A DNA stretch of 64,000 bases from Deltaproteobacteria bacterium (GTDB lineage Bacteria > Myxococcota > Kuafuiibacteriia > Kuafuiibacteriales > Kuafuiibacteriaceae). The notes under the pieces are model-generated. The model had not been told where the DNA came from, made no database searches, and worked only from the letters and a program-made list of their open reading frames with translations. Positions within the stretch are counted from its first letter, which is position 1. Each line of letters opens with the position of its first letter. Shown here in pieces: positions 8,183-18,432 of the stretch. The stretch is taken from positions 1 through 64,000 of the forward strand of contig WYAZ01000152.1 of the NCBI GenBank assembly GCA_011526105.1, written 5' to 3'. Made by a program: the position numbers and the translations under genes.

Positions 8183-9319
8183 ATGGACGGTCCGAGCGCA
8201 ACGCCCTATGTGGGCGGCCAAGCAGTCATCGAAGGGGTCATGATGCGCTCGCCGCGTTCGATGGCGGTGGCGGTCCGACGCCCAGACGGGAGCATCGTGG
8301 TCCGCGAGGACGCTTGGGTGTCTCTCTTCGAGCGCGTGCCATTTCTGCGCTGGCCGTTTCTTCGGGGCGCCCTGGTGCTCATCGAGTCGCTCTGGAACGG
8401 CCTGCAGGCCCTAAACTTCTCCGCCCATCAAGCCGAGATGGACGAGACCGCGATCCGCGCGGAACGAGAGGCGCACGAGAGTCAGCCCAAGACCCCGGCC
8501 AGCGGTGGTGACTCCGTGGGCCGACGTGCTGCCGCACCCGACCCAAAGTCCAAGGCGGCCATGGCGGGGACCATGGCGCTGTCATTTCTCATCGCGATCG
8601 GTCTCTTCGTGGGGCTACCGCACTTGCTCGCCTGGGGGGCGGGACGACTCGCGGGGGATGACTTCGGGCTCGACAGCTTCGTCTTTCATGCCTTGGACGG
8701 CATGTTCAAGATCGCGATCTTCGTGGGTTACATCGCGGGCATCTCGATGATCCCAGAGATCCGCCGCGTGTTTCAATATCACGGCGCCGAACACAAGGCG
8801 ATCAACGCCTACGAGAACGCCCAGGAGCTGAGCGTCGATAACGCCCGCGCGTGGACCACCTTCCATGCGCGATGTGGCACGAGCTTCGTGCTCTTCGTAC
8901 TCACGCTCTCCATCTTCATGTTCGCCGCGGTCTTCCCATTCATCCCCGCGGCCTCCGAGATCGCCATCCTGAATCACCTCGCCATGATCGGCATCAAGGT
9001 CCCACTCATGATCCCGCTCGCGGGCATCGCGTACGAAGTGAACCGCTACGCCTCGCGCCATCCCGCTCAGTGGTGGGTTCAGATCTTGGTCGGCCCCGGA
9101 AGGCTCATGCAGAAGCTGACCACCCGCGAGCCCGACGATGACCAGCTCGAGATCGCGCTCGCCGCGATGCGAGCGGCCTTGGCGGCAGAAGCCCGGCTTG
9201 CCTCGCGCGAAGTGCAAGAACTCCAGGCCATCGCCAAGGCCGAGTCCGCGGTGGGCGGCCGCGTGACCGTGTTCCGCGACTTCGGCGAGGCGACCTCCGG
9301 ACTCGCCATCAGCTCCTGA
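8183..9319 (+). CDS. DUF1385 family membrane protein
   Basis: 378 residues. The N-terminal signature (GGQAVIEGVMMRSPRSMAVAV), the FQYHGAEHKAINAYE motif and the FHARCGTSF segment mark the DUF1385 (YqhQ-like) family. Several hydrophobic helices lie between about 130 and 290, so it is an integral membrane protein. The HGAEHK histidines and the single Cys suggest a metal or catalytic site, but no activity is established that I know of. It sits 22 nt upstream of prfA, and DUF1385-prfA-prmC is a recurrent order in bacteria. The last 60 residues form a soluble helical tail. Confidence 0.9.
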   Translation: MDGPSATPYVGGQAVIEGVMMRSPRSMAVAVRRPDGSIVVREDAWVSLFERVPFLRWPFLRGALVLIESLWNGLQALNFSAHQAEMDETAIRAEREAHESQPKTPASGGDSVGRRAAAPDPKSKAAMAGTMALSFLIAIGLFVGLPHLLAWGAGRLAGDDFGLDSFVFHALDGMFKIAIFVGYIAGISMIPEIRRVFQYHGAEHKAINAYENAQELSVDNARAWTTFHARCGTSFVLFVLTLSIFMFAAVFPFIPAASEIAILNHLAMIGIKVPLMIPLAGIAYEVNRYASRHPAQWWVQILVGPGRLMQKLTTREPDDDQLEIALAAMRAALAAEARLASREVQELQAIAKAESAVGGRVTVFRDFGEATSGLAISS

Positions 9320-9341
9320 GCTCGCGCTCGGTTCGTACCCC

Positions 9342-10427
9342 ATGCTCAAGCAGCTCGAAGAGGTCGAAGTTCGGTTCGAGGATCTGACCCACCGAATGTC
9401 GGATCCGGCGTTGTCCACCAACATCCCGGAGCTGACTCGCATCACCAAAGAGCGCGCCAAGCTCGAGCGCGTGGTCCGGCTCTTCCGGGAGTACCGCGCC
9501 TCGAGCGCCGCCTTTGATGAGGCCAAGGTGCTCCTCGACGAGTCGAACGATCGCGAGCTGGCGGAGATGGCGCGCGTCGAGATGCGGGAGCTCAGCCCTA
9601 AGCTCGAGTCCCTGCGCTCGCAGCTCGAGCAGGAGCTGTTGCCCAAAGACCCGCTCGACGAGAAGAGCGTCGTGCTCGAGTTGCGCGCCGGGGCCGGCGG
9701 CGATGAGGCCGCGCTCTTCGCGGGCGAGCTCTTCGAGACCTACCGGCGCTACGCCGCCACCAAGGGCTGGAAGGTGGAGATCATGGGAAGCAACCCTGGT
9801 GCACACGGAGGCTTCAAGGAGATCGTCGCGACCATCGAAGGCGACGACGTCTTCTCCACCATGAAGTACGAGGGCGGGGTCCATCGCGTTCAAAGGGTCC
9901 CCGAGACCGAGGCCCAAGGCCGCATCCACACCTCGACCATCACCGTGGTGGTCTTGCCCGAGGCCGACGAGGTCGAGGTCGAGATCGACCCCAACGACCT
10001 GCGCATCGACGTGAAGCGCGCCGGCGGCCACGGCGGTCAGTCCGTCAACACCACCGACTCCGCGGTGCGCATCGTGCACCTCCCAACCAACATCATCGTC
10101 GAGTGCCAGGACGAAAAGTCGCAGCACAAGAACAAGGCCAAGGCGATGAAGATCTTGAGAGCCCGCCTGTACGAGATGGAGCGCAAGAAGGCCGAGGCCG
10201 AGGCGAGCACGCAGCGGAAGGCCATGGTGGGGAGCGGAGACCGCTCCGAGAAGATCCGGACCTACAACTTCCCGCAAGACCGCGTCTCAGATCACCGCAT
10301 CAACCTCACCCTCCACAACCTGCCACGAATCATGAGTGGTGATCTGGACCCGCTGATCACCGCCCTCCGCACACAAGCCCAAGCAGAGCTCCTCAAGGAC
10401 GCCAAGAAGCCGGACGACGACGAGTGA
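9342..10427 (+). CDS. prfA: Peptide chain release factor 1
   Basis: 361 residues, normal for RF1. It recognises UAA and UAG stop codons in the ribosomal A site and triggers peptide release. The universal GGQ motif is at about 231-233 (AGGHGGQSVNTTDSAVRI). The codon-recognition PxT motif appears as PET at 187-189 (VQRVPETEAQGRIHTS), which separates RF1 from RF2 (SPF). The first domain is the expected coiled helical region. It is followed at once by prmC, which methylates the GGQ glutamine; the two genes overlap by 4 nt (GTGA). Confidence 0.97.
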   Translation: MLKQLEEVEVRFEDLTHRMSDPALSTNIPELTRITKERAKLERVVRLFREYRASSAAFDEAKVLLDESNDRELAEMARVEMRELSPKLESLRSQLEQELLPKDPLDEKSVVLELRAGAGGDEAALFAGELFETYRRYAATKGWKVEIMGSNPGAHGGFKEIVATIEGDDVFSTMKYEGGVHRVQRVPETEAQGRIHTSTITVVVLPEADEVEVEIDPNDLRIDVKRAGGHGGQSVNTTDSAVRIVHLPTNIIVECQDEKSQHKNKAKAMKILRARLYEMERKKAEAEASTQRKAMVGSGDRSEKIRTYNFPQDRVSDHRINLTLHNLPRIMSGDLDPLITALRTQAQAELLKDAKKPDDDE

Positions 10428-11314
10428 GCGACGAGGTCTGGACCATCCTCCGCGTGCTCGACTCCTCGCGCACTTGGTTTGAGAAACGCGGCCTCGAGAG
10501 CCCCCGGCTCGACGCGGAGGTGCTCATCGCCGATGCGCTGGGCCTCCAGCGCGTCATGCTCTACGCCCACTTCGACCGCGTGCTCGGCGAGGAAGAGCTG
10601 ACGAAGATCCGCGAACGCGTCCGTCGGCGCGGGCAGCGCGAGCCGGTCGCCTACATCACGGGGCGGCGCGAGTTCTGGAGCATGGAGTTCGAGGTCGGCC
10701 CGAGCGTGCTCATACCGAGGCCGGACACCGAGACCCTGGTCGAGGTCGCGCTCGAGCTGGCGCGAGCCCACGGCGCCACAAAGATCGCGGACGTGGGTAC
10801 CGGCTCGGGATGCATCGCGCTGGCCTTGGCCAAGGAGCTCCCCGAAGCGGAGGTCTGTGCGTTCGATGTCTCAGCCTCCGCGCTCGCCATCGCCAAACGC
10901 AACGCCGAGCGGCATGCGCTCACGTCGCGCGTGCAGTTCGTGGAGAGTGATCTCTTGGCCGGGGCCAAAGGCCGTCGGTTCGAGCTCGTGGCGGCCAACC
11001 TCCCGTACATCTCGGAGGGGGAGCACGCGGGTCTGGCCGCGGACGTGCTGGCCCACGAGCCCAAGCTCGCGCTCGTGGGTGGTCCAGACGGGCTCGACCC
11101 CATCCGACGCCTCATCAGAGAGGCGCCCGTCCACCTTCTGCCTGGCGGTCTCCTCGTGCTCGAAGGTGGCGCCACCCAGATGACGGCGGTGAGTACGCTC
11201 ATGCGCGAGGCCGGTTTCCTTGCACCCGAGGTGAGACGGGACCATGGCGGACACGAGCGCGTCGCCTGGGCGACCTGGCCCGAGACGTCGTCCAGCGCTT
11301 CATCGCTCGTTTGA
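10424..11314 (+). CDS. prmC: Release factor glutamine methyltransferase
   Basis: 296 residues. It transfers a methyl group from S-adenosylmethionine to the GGQ glutamine of release factors. The helical N-terminal domain, the family signature IPRPDTETLVE near 97-107 and the SAM loop DVGTGSG near 123-129 are all present. The catalytic NPPY is written NLPY here (192-195, AANLPYISE), a substitution that keeps the Asn and the second Pro-Tyr but loses the first Pro. GTG start, overlapping prfA by four bases, so substrate and enzyme are co-translated. Confidence 0.95.
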   Translation: MSDEVWTILRVLDSSRTWFEKRGLESPRLDAEVLIADALGLQRVMLYAHFDRVLGEEELTKIRERVRRRGQREPVAYITGRREFWSMEFEVGPSVLIPRPDTETLVEVALELARAHGATKIADVGTGSGCIALALAKELPEAEVCAFDVSASALAIAKRNAERHALTSRVQFVESDLLAGAKGRRFELVAANLPYISEGEHAGLAADVLAHEPKLALVGGPDGLDPIRRLIREAPVHLLPGGLLVLEGGATQMTAVSTLMREAGFLAPEVRRDHGGHERVAWATWPETSSSASSLV

Positions 11315-11377
11315 GCCAGGACTTAGCCTCTGACGCAAAGGTGGACGAAGGCGCCCTGCGGCCTGATAATCCCCCCG

Positions 11378-11995
11378 GTGCCGAAGAAGCCCAAGAAGGC
11401 CGAGCGTCGTCGGTCCACGGTCGAGCGGAAGTCGAAGGAGACCAGGATTCGCGTCGAGCTCGACCTCGACGGCACCGGACGGTCCGAGATCGACACCGGC
11501 ATCCCGTTCTTCGATCATATGCTGACCGCCCTCGCGAAGCACGGGCTCCTGGATCTCGAGATCGAGGCCGAGGGCGACCTCGAAGTAGACCCCCACCACA
11601 CCGTCGAGGACGTCGGTCTCTGCCTCGGGCGAGCGGTGCTCGAGGCGGCAGGTGAGCGAGAAGGCATCGAGCGTTATGGAGAGGCGGCCATGCCCTTCGA
11701 CGAGGCCCTGATTCGCTGTGCCCTCGACCTCGGCGGTCGTCCCTACCTCGTGTTCGGGGTGGAGTTGACACCCGGACGCATCGGCGACTTCGATGCCGAG
11801 TTGGCCGAGGTGTTCTTCCAAGCCTTTGCGACCGAGGCCCGCATGAACCTGCACCTGGTCAAGGAGCGCGGCACGAACCGGCACCACATCGTCGAAGGCT
11901 GCTTCAAGGCGACGGCCCGCGCGCTCGCTCGCGCCCTCGAGCGCAACCCGCGTCGCAAAGGTGGAGTCGCGTCCACCAAGGGGATGCTCGATTGA
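11378..11995 (+). CDS. hisB: Imidazoleglycerol-phosphate dehydratase
   Basis: 205 residues, the monofunctional dehydratase form without a histidinol-phosphatase domain. It dehydrates imidazole glycerol phosphate in histidine synthesis. The metal-binding motifs are clear: DHHTVEDVG-type (DPHHTVEDVG), FFDHML near the N-terminus, and NRHHIVEGCFK near the C-terminus. GTG start without an obvious Shine-Dalgarno. It stands apart from other his genes in this window. Its TGA overlaps the TTG start of a multiheme lipoprotein gene (TTGA), an unexpected partner for a biosynthetic enzyme. Confidence 0.96.
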   Translation: MPKKPKKAERRRSTVERKSKETRIRVELDLDGTGRSEIDTGIPFFDHMLTALAKHGLLDLEIEAEGDLEVDPHHTVEDVGLCLGRAVLEAAGEREGIERYGEAAMPFDEALIRCALDLGGRPYLVFGVELTPGRIGDFDAELAEVFFQAFATEARMNLHLVKERGTNRHHIVEGCFKATARALARALERNPRRKGGVASTKGMLD

Positions 11996-13263
11996 AACAC
12001 GGCGCACTCATCCTGGTGGCGGCCACGACCGTCGGCCTCGGCTGTCCTAAGACCAAGACCGCTCCCTCCGATGCGAGCCTGCTCGACGCCGGAGCGCGGA
12101 CGAGCACCAACGATCGAAAGAGCGCGAAGGACACGACGCTCGCGGCTCTGGATGATCCGGAGACCTGCGGCGCCTGTCACGCCCAGGTCCTCGCGGAGTG
12201 GAAGACGAGCCTGCACGCCCACGCGCACCACGAGAAGGACGAGCTGTACCGCGCGATTCGAGTCATGCGGATGGAGAAGGAGGGGGCGGGCATCGCCAAG
12301 ACCTGCGCGCTGTGTCACTCCCCCCGTGGCACCGACGACCCCGAGGGCTTGCTCGCTCGTGTCGGGGTGGGCTGCGCGAGCTGCCACCTCACCAAGGAGG
12401 TCCAAGCCGGTCCCGGGCGCCTCGGCGCCAACGCGCTGATCTTCGACGCCGATGGCGTGATGCGTGGTCCGCACGGACCGAGCCCCAAGGAGGCCCCGCA
12501 TGGCTTCGCGGAACCCGCCGGCCACCTGACGGATGGCCGCACGATCTGCCTTGCGTGTCACGACGAGCTCCGCAACCCCGCCGGCATCCCCATCTGCACC
12601 ACCGGCATGGAGTGGAAGGCGAACGAAGGCGCGCCGAGCTGCGTGAGCTGCCACATGCCCGCCTTGGATGGTCCAAGCGGCGTGGTCAGTCCCGAACGCA
12701 CGACCCACCGGAGCCACGCCTTCCTCGGGCCGCACCGAGCCTTCCGAGACGGCGACATCGCCTTCATGAAGACCGCGCTCGGGCTCAGCGCCACGCTCGA
12801 AGGAGATCGGCTCGCGGTGCGCATCGAGAACAAGAGCGCCCACGCTCTGCCGTCTGGGTTTCCTGCGCGGCTGCTCGTGGTGCAAGTCCTCGGACACGAC
12901 AAGGACGATCAGCTCCTGTACTCGAGCTTCAAGGAGAATCCGAGCCAAGAGACCCCCGAAGCGGTGTTCGGCAAGGTCTACGTGGACGACAAGGGCGTCC
13001 CCACCCTCGCCCCCTGGTCCACGAAGCTCGAACGCGATTCGCGGCTCGCCGCCGGCGAGGTGCGAGAGCTCTCGATGACTCTGCCACCCTCGGTGAAGCG
13101 CGCGACGATCAAGGTCTTCTTCCGTCTGCTCTCCCCTCCCCTCGCGCGTAGGCTCGAGCTCGACAGCAAGCCCATCGGCGGCGGCAAGGTCATCGCACTC
13201 ACCGTCGTGCACCGCGCCGAGAAGGCCACGAAGCCCAAACGCAAGGCCGGACGGAAGAAGTAA
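11992..13263 (+). CDS. Five-heme c-type cytochrome lipoprotein
   Basis: 423 residues. The N-terminal leader ends in VGLGC, so Cys18 is probably lipidated. Five CxxCH heme-binding motifs follow: CGACH, CALCH, CASCH, CLACH and CVSCH, all in the first 220 residues. The C-terminal 200 residues lack heme motifs and look beta-rich with a Lys/Arg-rich tail (KPKRKAGRKK). It resembles cytochrome c554/NrfB-type multiheme carriers in its heme-rich half. I infer electron transfer on the periplasmic face or outer membrane; the redox partner is unknown. TTG start overlapping hisB. The AbgT transporter gene begins 62 nt downstream. Confidence 0.88.
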   Translation: MKHGALILVAATTVGLGCPKTKTAPSDASLLDAGARTSTNDRKSAKDTTLAALDDPETCGACHAQVLAEWKTSLHAHAHHEKDELYRAIRVMRMEKEGAGIAKTCALCHSPRGTDDPEGLLARVGVGCASCHLTKEVQAGPGRLGANALIFDADGVMRGPHGPSPKEAPHGFAEPAGHLTDGRTICLACHDELRNPAGIPICTTGMEWKANEGAPSCVSCHMPALDGPSGVVSPERTTHRSHAFLGPHRAFRDGDIAFMKTALGLSATLEGDRLAVRIENKSAHALPSGFPARLLVVQVLGHDKDDQLLYSSFKENPSQETPEAVFGKVYVDDKGVPTLAPWSTKLERDSRLAAGEVRELSMTLPPSVKRATIKVFFRLLSPPLARRLELDSKPIGGGKVIALTVVHRAEKATKPKRKAGRKK

Positions 13264-13325
13264 AGTTCTCTTGGGTCCCGCGAATCTCCTTGCCGCCTCG
13301 GGGGCCCCGTGGTTTCAAGCCACGC

Positions 13326-14873
<1,548 letters not shown>

Positions 14874-14906
14874 TCGATCCCTTCATCCTCGGGACAAGTC
14901 CGAACG

Positions 14907-14936
14907 CACGTGAACGCGAACGTGAACGTTCACGGT
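14907..14936. other. GAAC-rich palindrome between convergent genes
   Basis: CGTGAACGTTCACG at 14921-14934 is a perfect 14-bp palindrome. The same right half (CGTTCACG, 14927-14934) can also pair with CGTGAACG at 14909-14916 as an 8-bp stem with a 10-nt loop. Four GAAC copies occur at 14902, 14912, 14918 and 14924. It lies between the stop codons of abgT-like and YkgJ-like genes, so a bidirectional transcription end is the simplest reading, though no T-run follows. A protein-binding operator is less likely between two stops. Confidence 0.45.
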
Positions 14937-14960
14937 ATCGAAAGGGGATGAGAGGCTGCT

Positions 14961-15491
14961 TCAGCCCGCACCCCGGTCGCGCTCCGCGGGCGCAATCGGC
15001 GGATTCGGCTCCTCTTGGATCTCCTCGTAGAGCTGAAGGCGCCACGCGTCACCGCCCTCGGGGCTCATGCCCAGCGTACCGAGCAGCGTTTGCTGGCTCC
15101 GAAGAAGACCGGTGGGGCAACGCGGGACCAGATACTCGCGGAACCCGCTCGCGGTGTAGTCGAGTGGATAGAGACGACAAATGATCGGTCGCACCTCCAG
15201 GTCGAGGGTACATCCGACAGGACCGAGGAAGGTGCAGTCCCCGTTCGGCCGCTGCCGCAGCACCCGACGCGAACCGTCGTCGTTGAAGGTACGGTACCAT
15301 TCGGGGTCATCATCGTGCTCGGTGACGTCGGGGTCATCGGAGCGCCGATCATGCGAGAAGTCGAGACCCGGTCGCTCGGCTCGAATTCGGCGAACGTCCC
15401 CCGGGGTCACGTAGATCTCCGAGGCTTGGCAGCAGGTCTTTTGGGTTTTGGCGCATCGCGCGCAAAGCGGTTCTTCGTCCCGATTGTTCAT
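14961..15491 (-). CDS. YkgJ family cysteine-cluster protein
   Basis: 176 residues from ATG 15491. The N-terminal CARCAKTQKTCCQ and the downstream GDCTFLGPVGCTLDLE and RPIICRLYPLDY segments are the cysteine pattern of the YkgJ/UPF0153 family, thought to bind zinc or an iron-sulfur cluster. The biochemical role of the family is unsettled. The start is supported by its position four bases after the stop of murI on the same strand. The tail is Pro/Glu-rich and ends in AERDRGAG. Confidence 0.86.
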   Translation of the reverse strand: MNNRDEEPLCARCAKTQKTCCQASEIYVTPGDVRRIRAERPGLDFSHDRRSDDPDVTEHDDDPEWYRTFNDDGSRRVLRQRPNGDCTFLGPVGCTLDLEVRPIICRLYPLDYTASGFREYLVPRCPTGLLRSQQTLLGTLGMSPEGGDAWRLQLYEEIQEEPNPPIAPAERDRGAG

Positions 15492-15495
15492 GGCT

Positions 15496-16278
15496 CTACC
15501 CCAGATCGACCTCGAGAAGCTCCTCGATCTCTCGTCCGAGGAACCGCTCCGCCACGAGTCGAAAGCCCTTGGGCACGTCGGTGACGTAGTAGCGACGAAG
15601 CGGCGTCTTCTCGGGTCGCGCGCTCGGTTCGAGCTCGAGCGCGGCCGCGACCGCCTCGGCGGCGTCCGCGAGCACCACGTTTGGCAAGGTCTGCTCGATG
15701 ATCCCTTCGAGCAGCGGATAGTGGGTGCAGCCGAGGATGAGGGTGTCGATGCCGTCCTCGCGAAAGGGCGCGAGGTAACGCTCGGCGATGAGGCGTGCGA
15801 TCTCATCGTCGCCCGAGGTCCAGCCCTCTTCCGCGAGCGGCACAAACAAGGGACAGGCGCGCGCGAAAGTTTGAGCCTCTGGGTTGAGTCGGCGGACCTC
15901 CCGTTCGTAGGCCCCGGAGTGGATGGTGCCCGGAGTGCCGATGATCCCGATGCGACCGTTCTTGGACTCTGAGACCGCTCGCGCGGCGGTGGGCTCCACC
16001 ACTCCGATGACCGGAACGTCGAGCTTGTCTCTGAGCGCGTCGAGCGCCAACGCGCTCGCCGTGTTGCAGGCGACCACCAGCGCCCCCAGAGACTCACGCT
16101 CCACGAGGAGCCGCGCCGCGTTCAGCGCGTATCGCGTGACGGTCTCTTTCGAACGGGTCCCGTACGGCACCCGCGCGGTGTCACCGAGGTAGGCGGTGCC
16201 GACCTCCGGCAAGCGACGATGCACGGCCCGGAGCACGGTGAGTCCTCCGACCCCCGAATCGAAGACGCCGATGGTCAC
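15496..16278 (-). CDS. murI: Glutamate racemase
   Basis: 260 residues. It interconverts L- and D-glutamate to supply D-Glu for peptidoglycan. Conserved elements in order are FDSGVGGLTVL at 6-16, YLGDTARVPYG, the first catalytic cysteine in VVACNTASA and the second in LILGCTHYPLL. Normal length. The GTG start overlaps the stop of the upstream lipoprotein gene (GTGA at 16275-16278) and the YkgJ-like gene follows after 4 nt, so this is a three-gene minus-strand operon divergent from tolQ. Confidence 0.97.
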   Translation of the reverse strand: MTIGVFDSGVGGLTVLRAVHRRLPEVGTAYLGDTARVPYGTRSKETVTRYALNAARLLVERESLGALVVACNTASALALDALRDKLDVPVIGVVEPTAARAVSESKNGRIGIIGTPGTIHSGAYEREVRRLNPEAQTFARACPLFVPLAEEGWTSGDDEIARLIAERYLAPFREDGIDTLILGCTHYPLLEGIIEQTLPNVVLADAAEAVAAALELEPSARPEKTPLRRYYVTDVPKGFRLVAERFLGREIEELLEVDLG

Positions 16279-17561
16279 AGCACAAAATCCGTCCAGACGT
16301 TGTCTCGCCCCTCGACCATTCGCGAGGACTGGACGCGACAGAGCTCCTCATCGCCTGAAAAGCCCATGAGTCGAACGTCGTACACGCCGTAGGAAACATC
16401 GACGAAGGGGACCACATTCGCTTCGGGCCCGACTTCCGAGGCGTGCCGGACTTCGCCCCCTGGCCATCGGAGTTCGGCCACGTATCGGTCGACACCCGCG
16501 GGGGCACAGGCCGAGGAGGCGGTGGTCGTAAACTCGAGTTCGACGTCTCCGACGGCATGCAGCGTGAGCAGCGGGAGGTCATGATCACCCTCGGGCATCG
16601 TAAAGGCTCGCTCGCCGACGAAGCGGTGAGCACCCTCGGCGCTGAGACGCGCCACCAGCGCTCGGCCACGTGAAAAACGCGAGGCGGTGAGCGCATGCGG
16701 ACGGAGCACGCCGCAGTCCACCGACTCCTCGATCGGATCTCCGCCCGCCGTGTCGACCACGACGATCTGGACCGCGCTCACCGCGACCTCCGACCCGTCG
16801 CAGCTCTGAACCGGCGAAGCCTCCGCGATGGAGAACTGCCAATCGAGACGCAGCTGACCCCCGAGGGGCTCGAGGACCGCGTCAAACCGATTCTCGCCGC
16901 GCGAGAGCAGGCGATTCTGCGTGACGCTGTAGACGGTGAAGCCTTCGTCGGACTTGGCGTCGAGCCTCACCGTGTACATGCGAGGCGAAAAGGCTTTGGT
17001 GAGGACCTGCGGGGTCTCGCGACAGCCGAAGGAGCCTGAAAACGCCGCCCCCTGACTCGTGCCACTCGCCACGAAGACGTCCACGCGCGCCACCTCTGCG
17101 TCACAGGCTGCGAGGTGGCCGCTCGGCGCGAAGCTCCAGCTCAGTTCAAAGAACGCGACCTCGGGTTCGAGTTCGAACGCGAGATCGTTTTCGAGGGGGA
17201 AGTCGATGACGCGCTCGACCTGATACATGCGCTCGTCCTCGCTCGTGCCCACCTGACCGAAGACGACGAGCTCGAGGAGATGACGCCCGATCGGGACGGC
17301 GGGGATGCTGAAGCGACCTTCGGCGCAGCTCACTTCCTTCGGGTAGCCGGGCCTGCGGCTCACCCCGCTCTCGTCGAAGAGACTGACCTCCACCTTCCGT
17401 ACCGCCTCCTGGCTCGCGCAGTCGACGGGGCCACCACCTCGGAGCAGGCGGAAGGTGCCGCGGAGCTCACTGGTCTCCGCTTCGCCCCCGCACCCGAAGC
17501 TCAGCCCCAAGGAGACGGCGGAGAGAAGCAGCAGGAAACGGCGCACCAGGAGAGCCTGCAT
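16275..17561 (-). CDS. Hypothetical lipoprotein
   Basis: 428 residues from ATG 17561; the open frame extends further upstream but MQALLVRRFLLLLSAVSL starts a good signal peptide with lipobox LSFGC (Cys24). The mature protein is beta-rich and appears to hold four related segments, each with a Cys pair flanking phrases such as DCASQEAVRKVEVSLFD and SCDGSEVAVSAVQIVVVD. This suggests repeated immunoglobulin- or carboxypeptidase-regulatory-like domains with disulfides. No catalytic motif. It is first in an operon with murI and faces tolQ across a 62-bp divergent gap. Confidence 0.8.
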   Translation of the reverse strand: MQALLVRRFLLLLSAVSLGLSFGCGGEAETSELRGTFRLLRGGGPVDCASQEAVRKVEVSLFDESGVSRRPGYPKEVSCAEGRFSIPAVPIGRHLLELVVFGQVGTSEDERMYQVERVIDFPLENDLAFELEPEVAFFELSWSFAPSGHLAACDAEVARVDVFVASGTSQGAAFSGSFGCRETPQVLTKAFSPRMYTVRLDAKSDEGFTVYSVTQNRLLSRGENRFDAVLEPLGGQLRLDWQFSIAEASPVQSCDGSEVAVSAVQIVVVDTAGGDPIEESVDCGVLRPHALTASRFSRGRALVARLSAEGAHRFVGERAFTMPEGDHDLPLLTLHAVGDVELEFTTTASSACAPAGVDRYVAELRWPGGEVRHASEVGPEANVVPFVDVSYGVYDVRLMGFSGDEELCRVQSSRMVEGRDNVWTDFVL

Positions 17562-17623
17562 CGACGCGCCCGCCGGGCGCAACTGCCTTGTCAGCCCTGG
17601 GGGCCCATGGTACCGGCCAAGCC

Positions 17624-18379
17624 ATGTTTTCGGTCGCTCTCTCGCGAACGGTCGCCGACCTCGGGCTCTATGCGGCACAGGCGGCCACGGAGACCCCGGC
17701 CTCGGGTAAGGACACTTTCACGGAGCTGATGGGCACCTTGATCAAGCTCCCCGGGGCGGAGCTGGCGTTGGTCTTCCTCGTGATCGCCTCCGTGCTGAGC
17801 TGGGCGATCATCATCTACAAGGCGTGGATCATCCGCACCGCCGAGAGCCAGTCGGAGGGCTTTCTCGACGCTTTCTGGCAGGCCAAGCGCCTGGACGGGA
17901 TCTACCAGCAATCGGAGCTGCTCCTCCGCTCGCCGGTGGCCCAGGTCTTTCGTGCCGGATACATCGAGCTCGCCCGTCTGAAGAAGCAGTCGACCGAAGA
18001 CTCCCTTGCAGGCACCGGCAGCGAGAACGTGGAGCGCGCGCTTCGGCGGGCTCGAAACTCGGAGCTCACCACGCTCGAGAGCCTCACCTCCTTCCTCGCG
18101 ACCGTGGGCTCCACCGCGCCCTTCGTTGGGCTCTTCGGGACGGTCTGGGGCATCATGAAGGCCTTCAACGACATCGGCCGCGTGGGCTCCGCCAACTTGG
18201 CGACCGTCGCGCCCGGCATCTCGGAGGCGCTGGTCGCCACCGCTGTGGGCCTCGCCGCCGCCATCCCGGCGGTCATCGCCTACAACTACTTCTTGTCGAA
18301 GATCCGCGTCCTCGACACCGAGATGGAGTCCTTCACCTCGGACTTTCTCAACATCGTGCGTCGGCACTTCTTCAAGTGA
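17624..18379 (+). CDS. tolQ: TolQ/ExbB/MotA family proton channel
   Basis: 251 residues from ATG 17624; the frame is open 12 codons earlier but without a good start. Three transmembrane segments are visible near residues 40-62, 155-178 and 200-220. The conserved FLATVGSTAPFVGLFGTVWGIMKAF stretch (in part) and the VAPGISEALVATAVGL motif are typical of TolQ/ExbB. It forms the proton channel that, with TolR, energises TolA across the inner membrane during outer-membrane constriction. Being followed by tolR, tolA, tolB and pal makes TolQ the best choice over ExbB. Confidence 0.95.
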   Translation: MFSVALSRTVADLGLYAAQAATETPASGKDTFTELMGTLIKLPGAELALVFLVIASVLSWAIIIYKAWIIRTAESQSEGFLDAFWQAKRLDGIYQQSELLLRSPVAQVFRAGYIELARLKKQSTEDSLAGTGSENVERALRRARNSELTTLESLTSFLATVGSTAPFVGLFGTVWGIMKAFNDIGRVGSANLATVAPGISEALVATAVGLAAAIPAVIAYNYFLSKIRVLDTEMESFTSDFLNIVRRHFFK

Positions 18380-18421
18380 ACCGGCCCCCAAGACCGTTTT
18401 CCGGTCCTGCGCGTTCGTGCT

Positions 18422-18427
18422 AGGAGG
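18422..18427 (+). promoter_or_regulatory. Strong ribosome-binding site for tolR
   Basis: AGGAGG lies five bases before ATG 18433. It picks this ATG over the in-frame ATG six bases later. A 5-bp hairpin (18392-18406) sits between tolQ and this site. Confidence 0.8.
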
Positions 18428-18432
18428 AACCC

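Noticed and set aside
14902-14931. A LexA-type box from repeated GAAC
   Set aside because: The spacing between GAAC units (6, 2 and 2 bases) does not fit the GTTC-N7-GTTC type, and the site sits between two stop codons where an operator is not expected.
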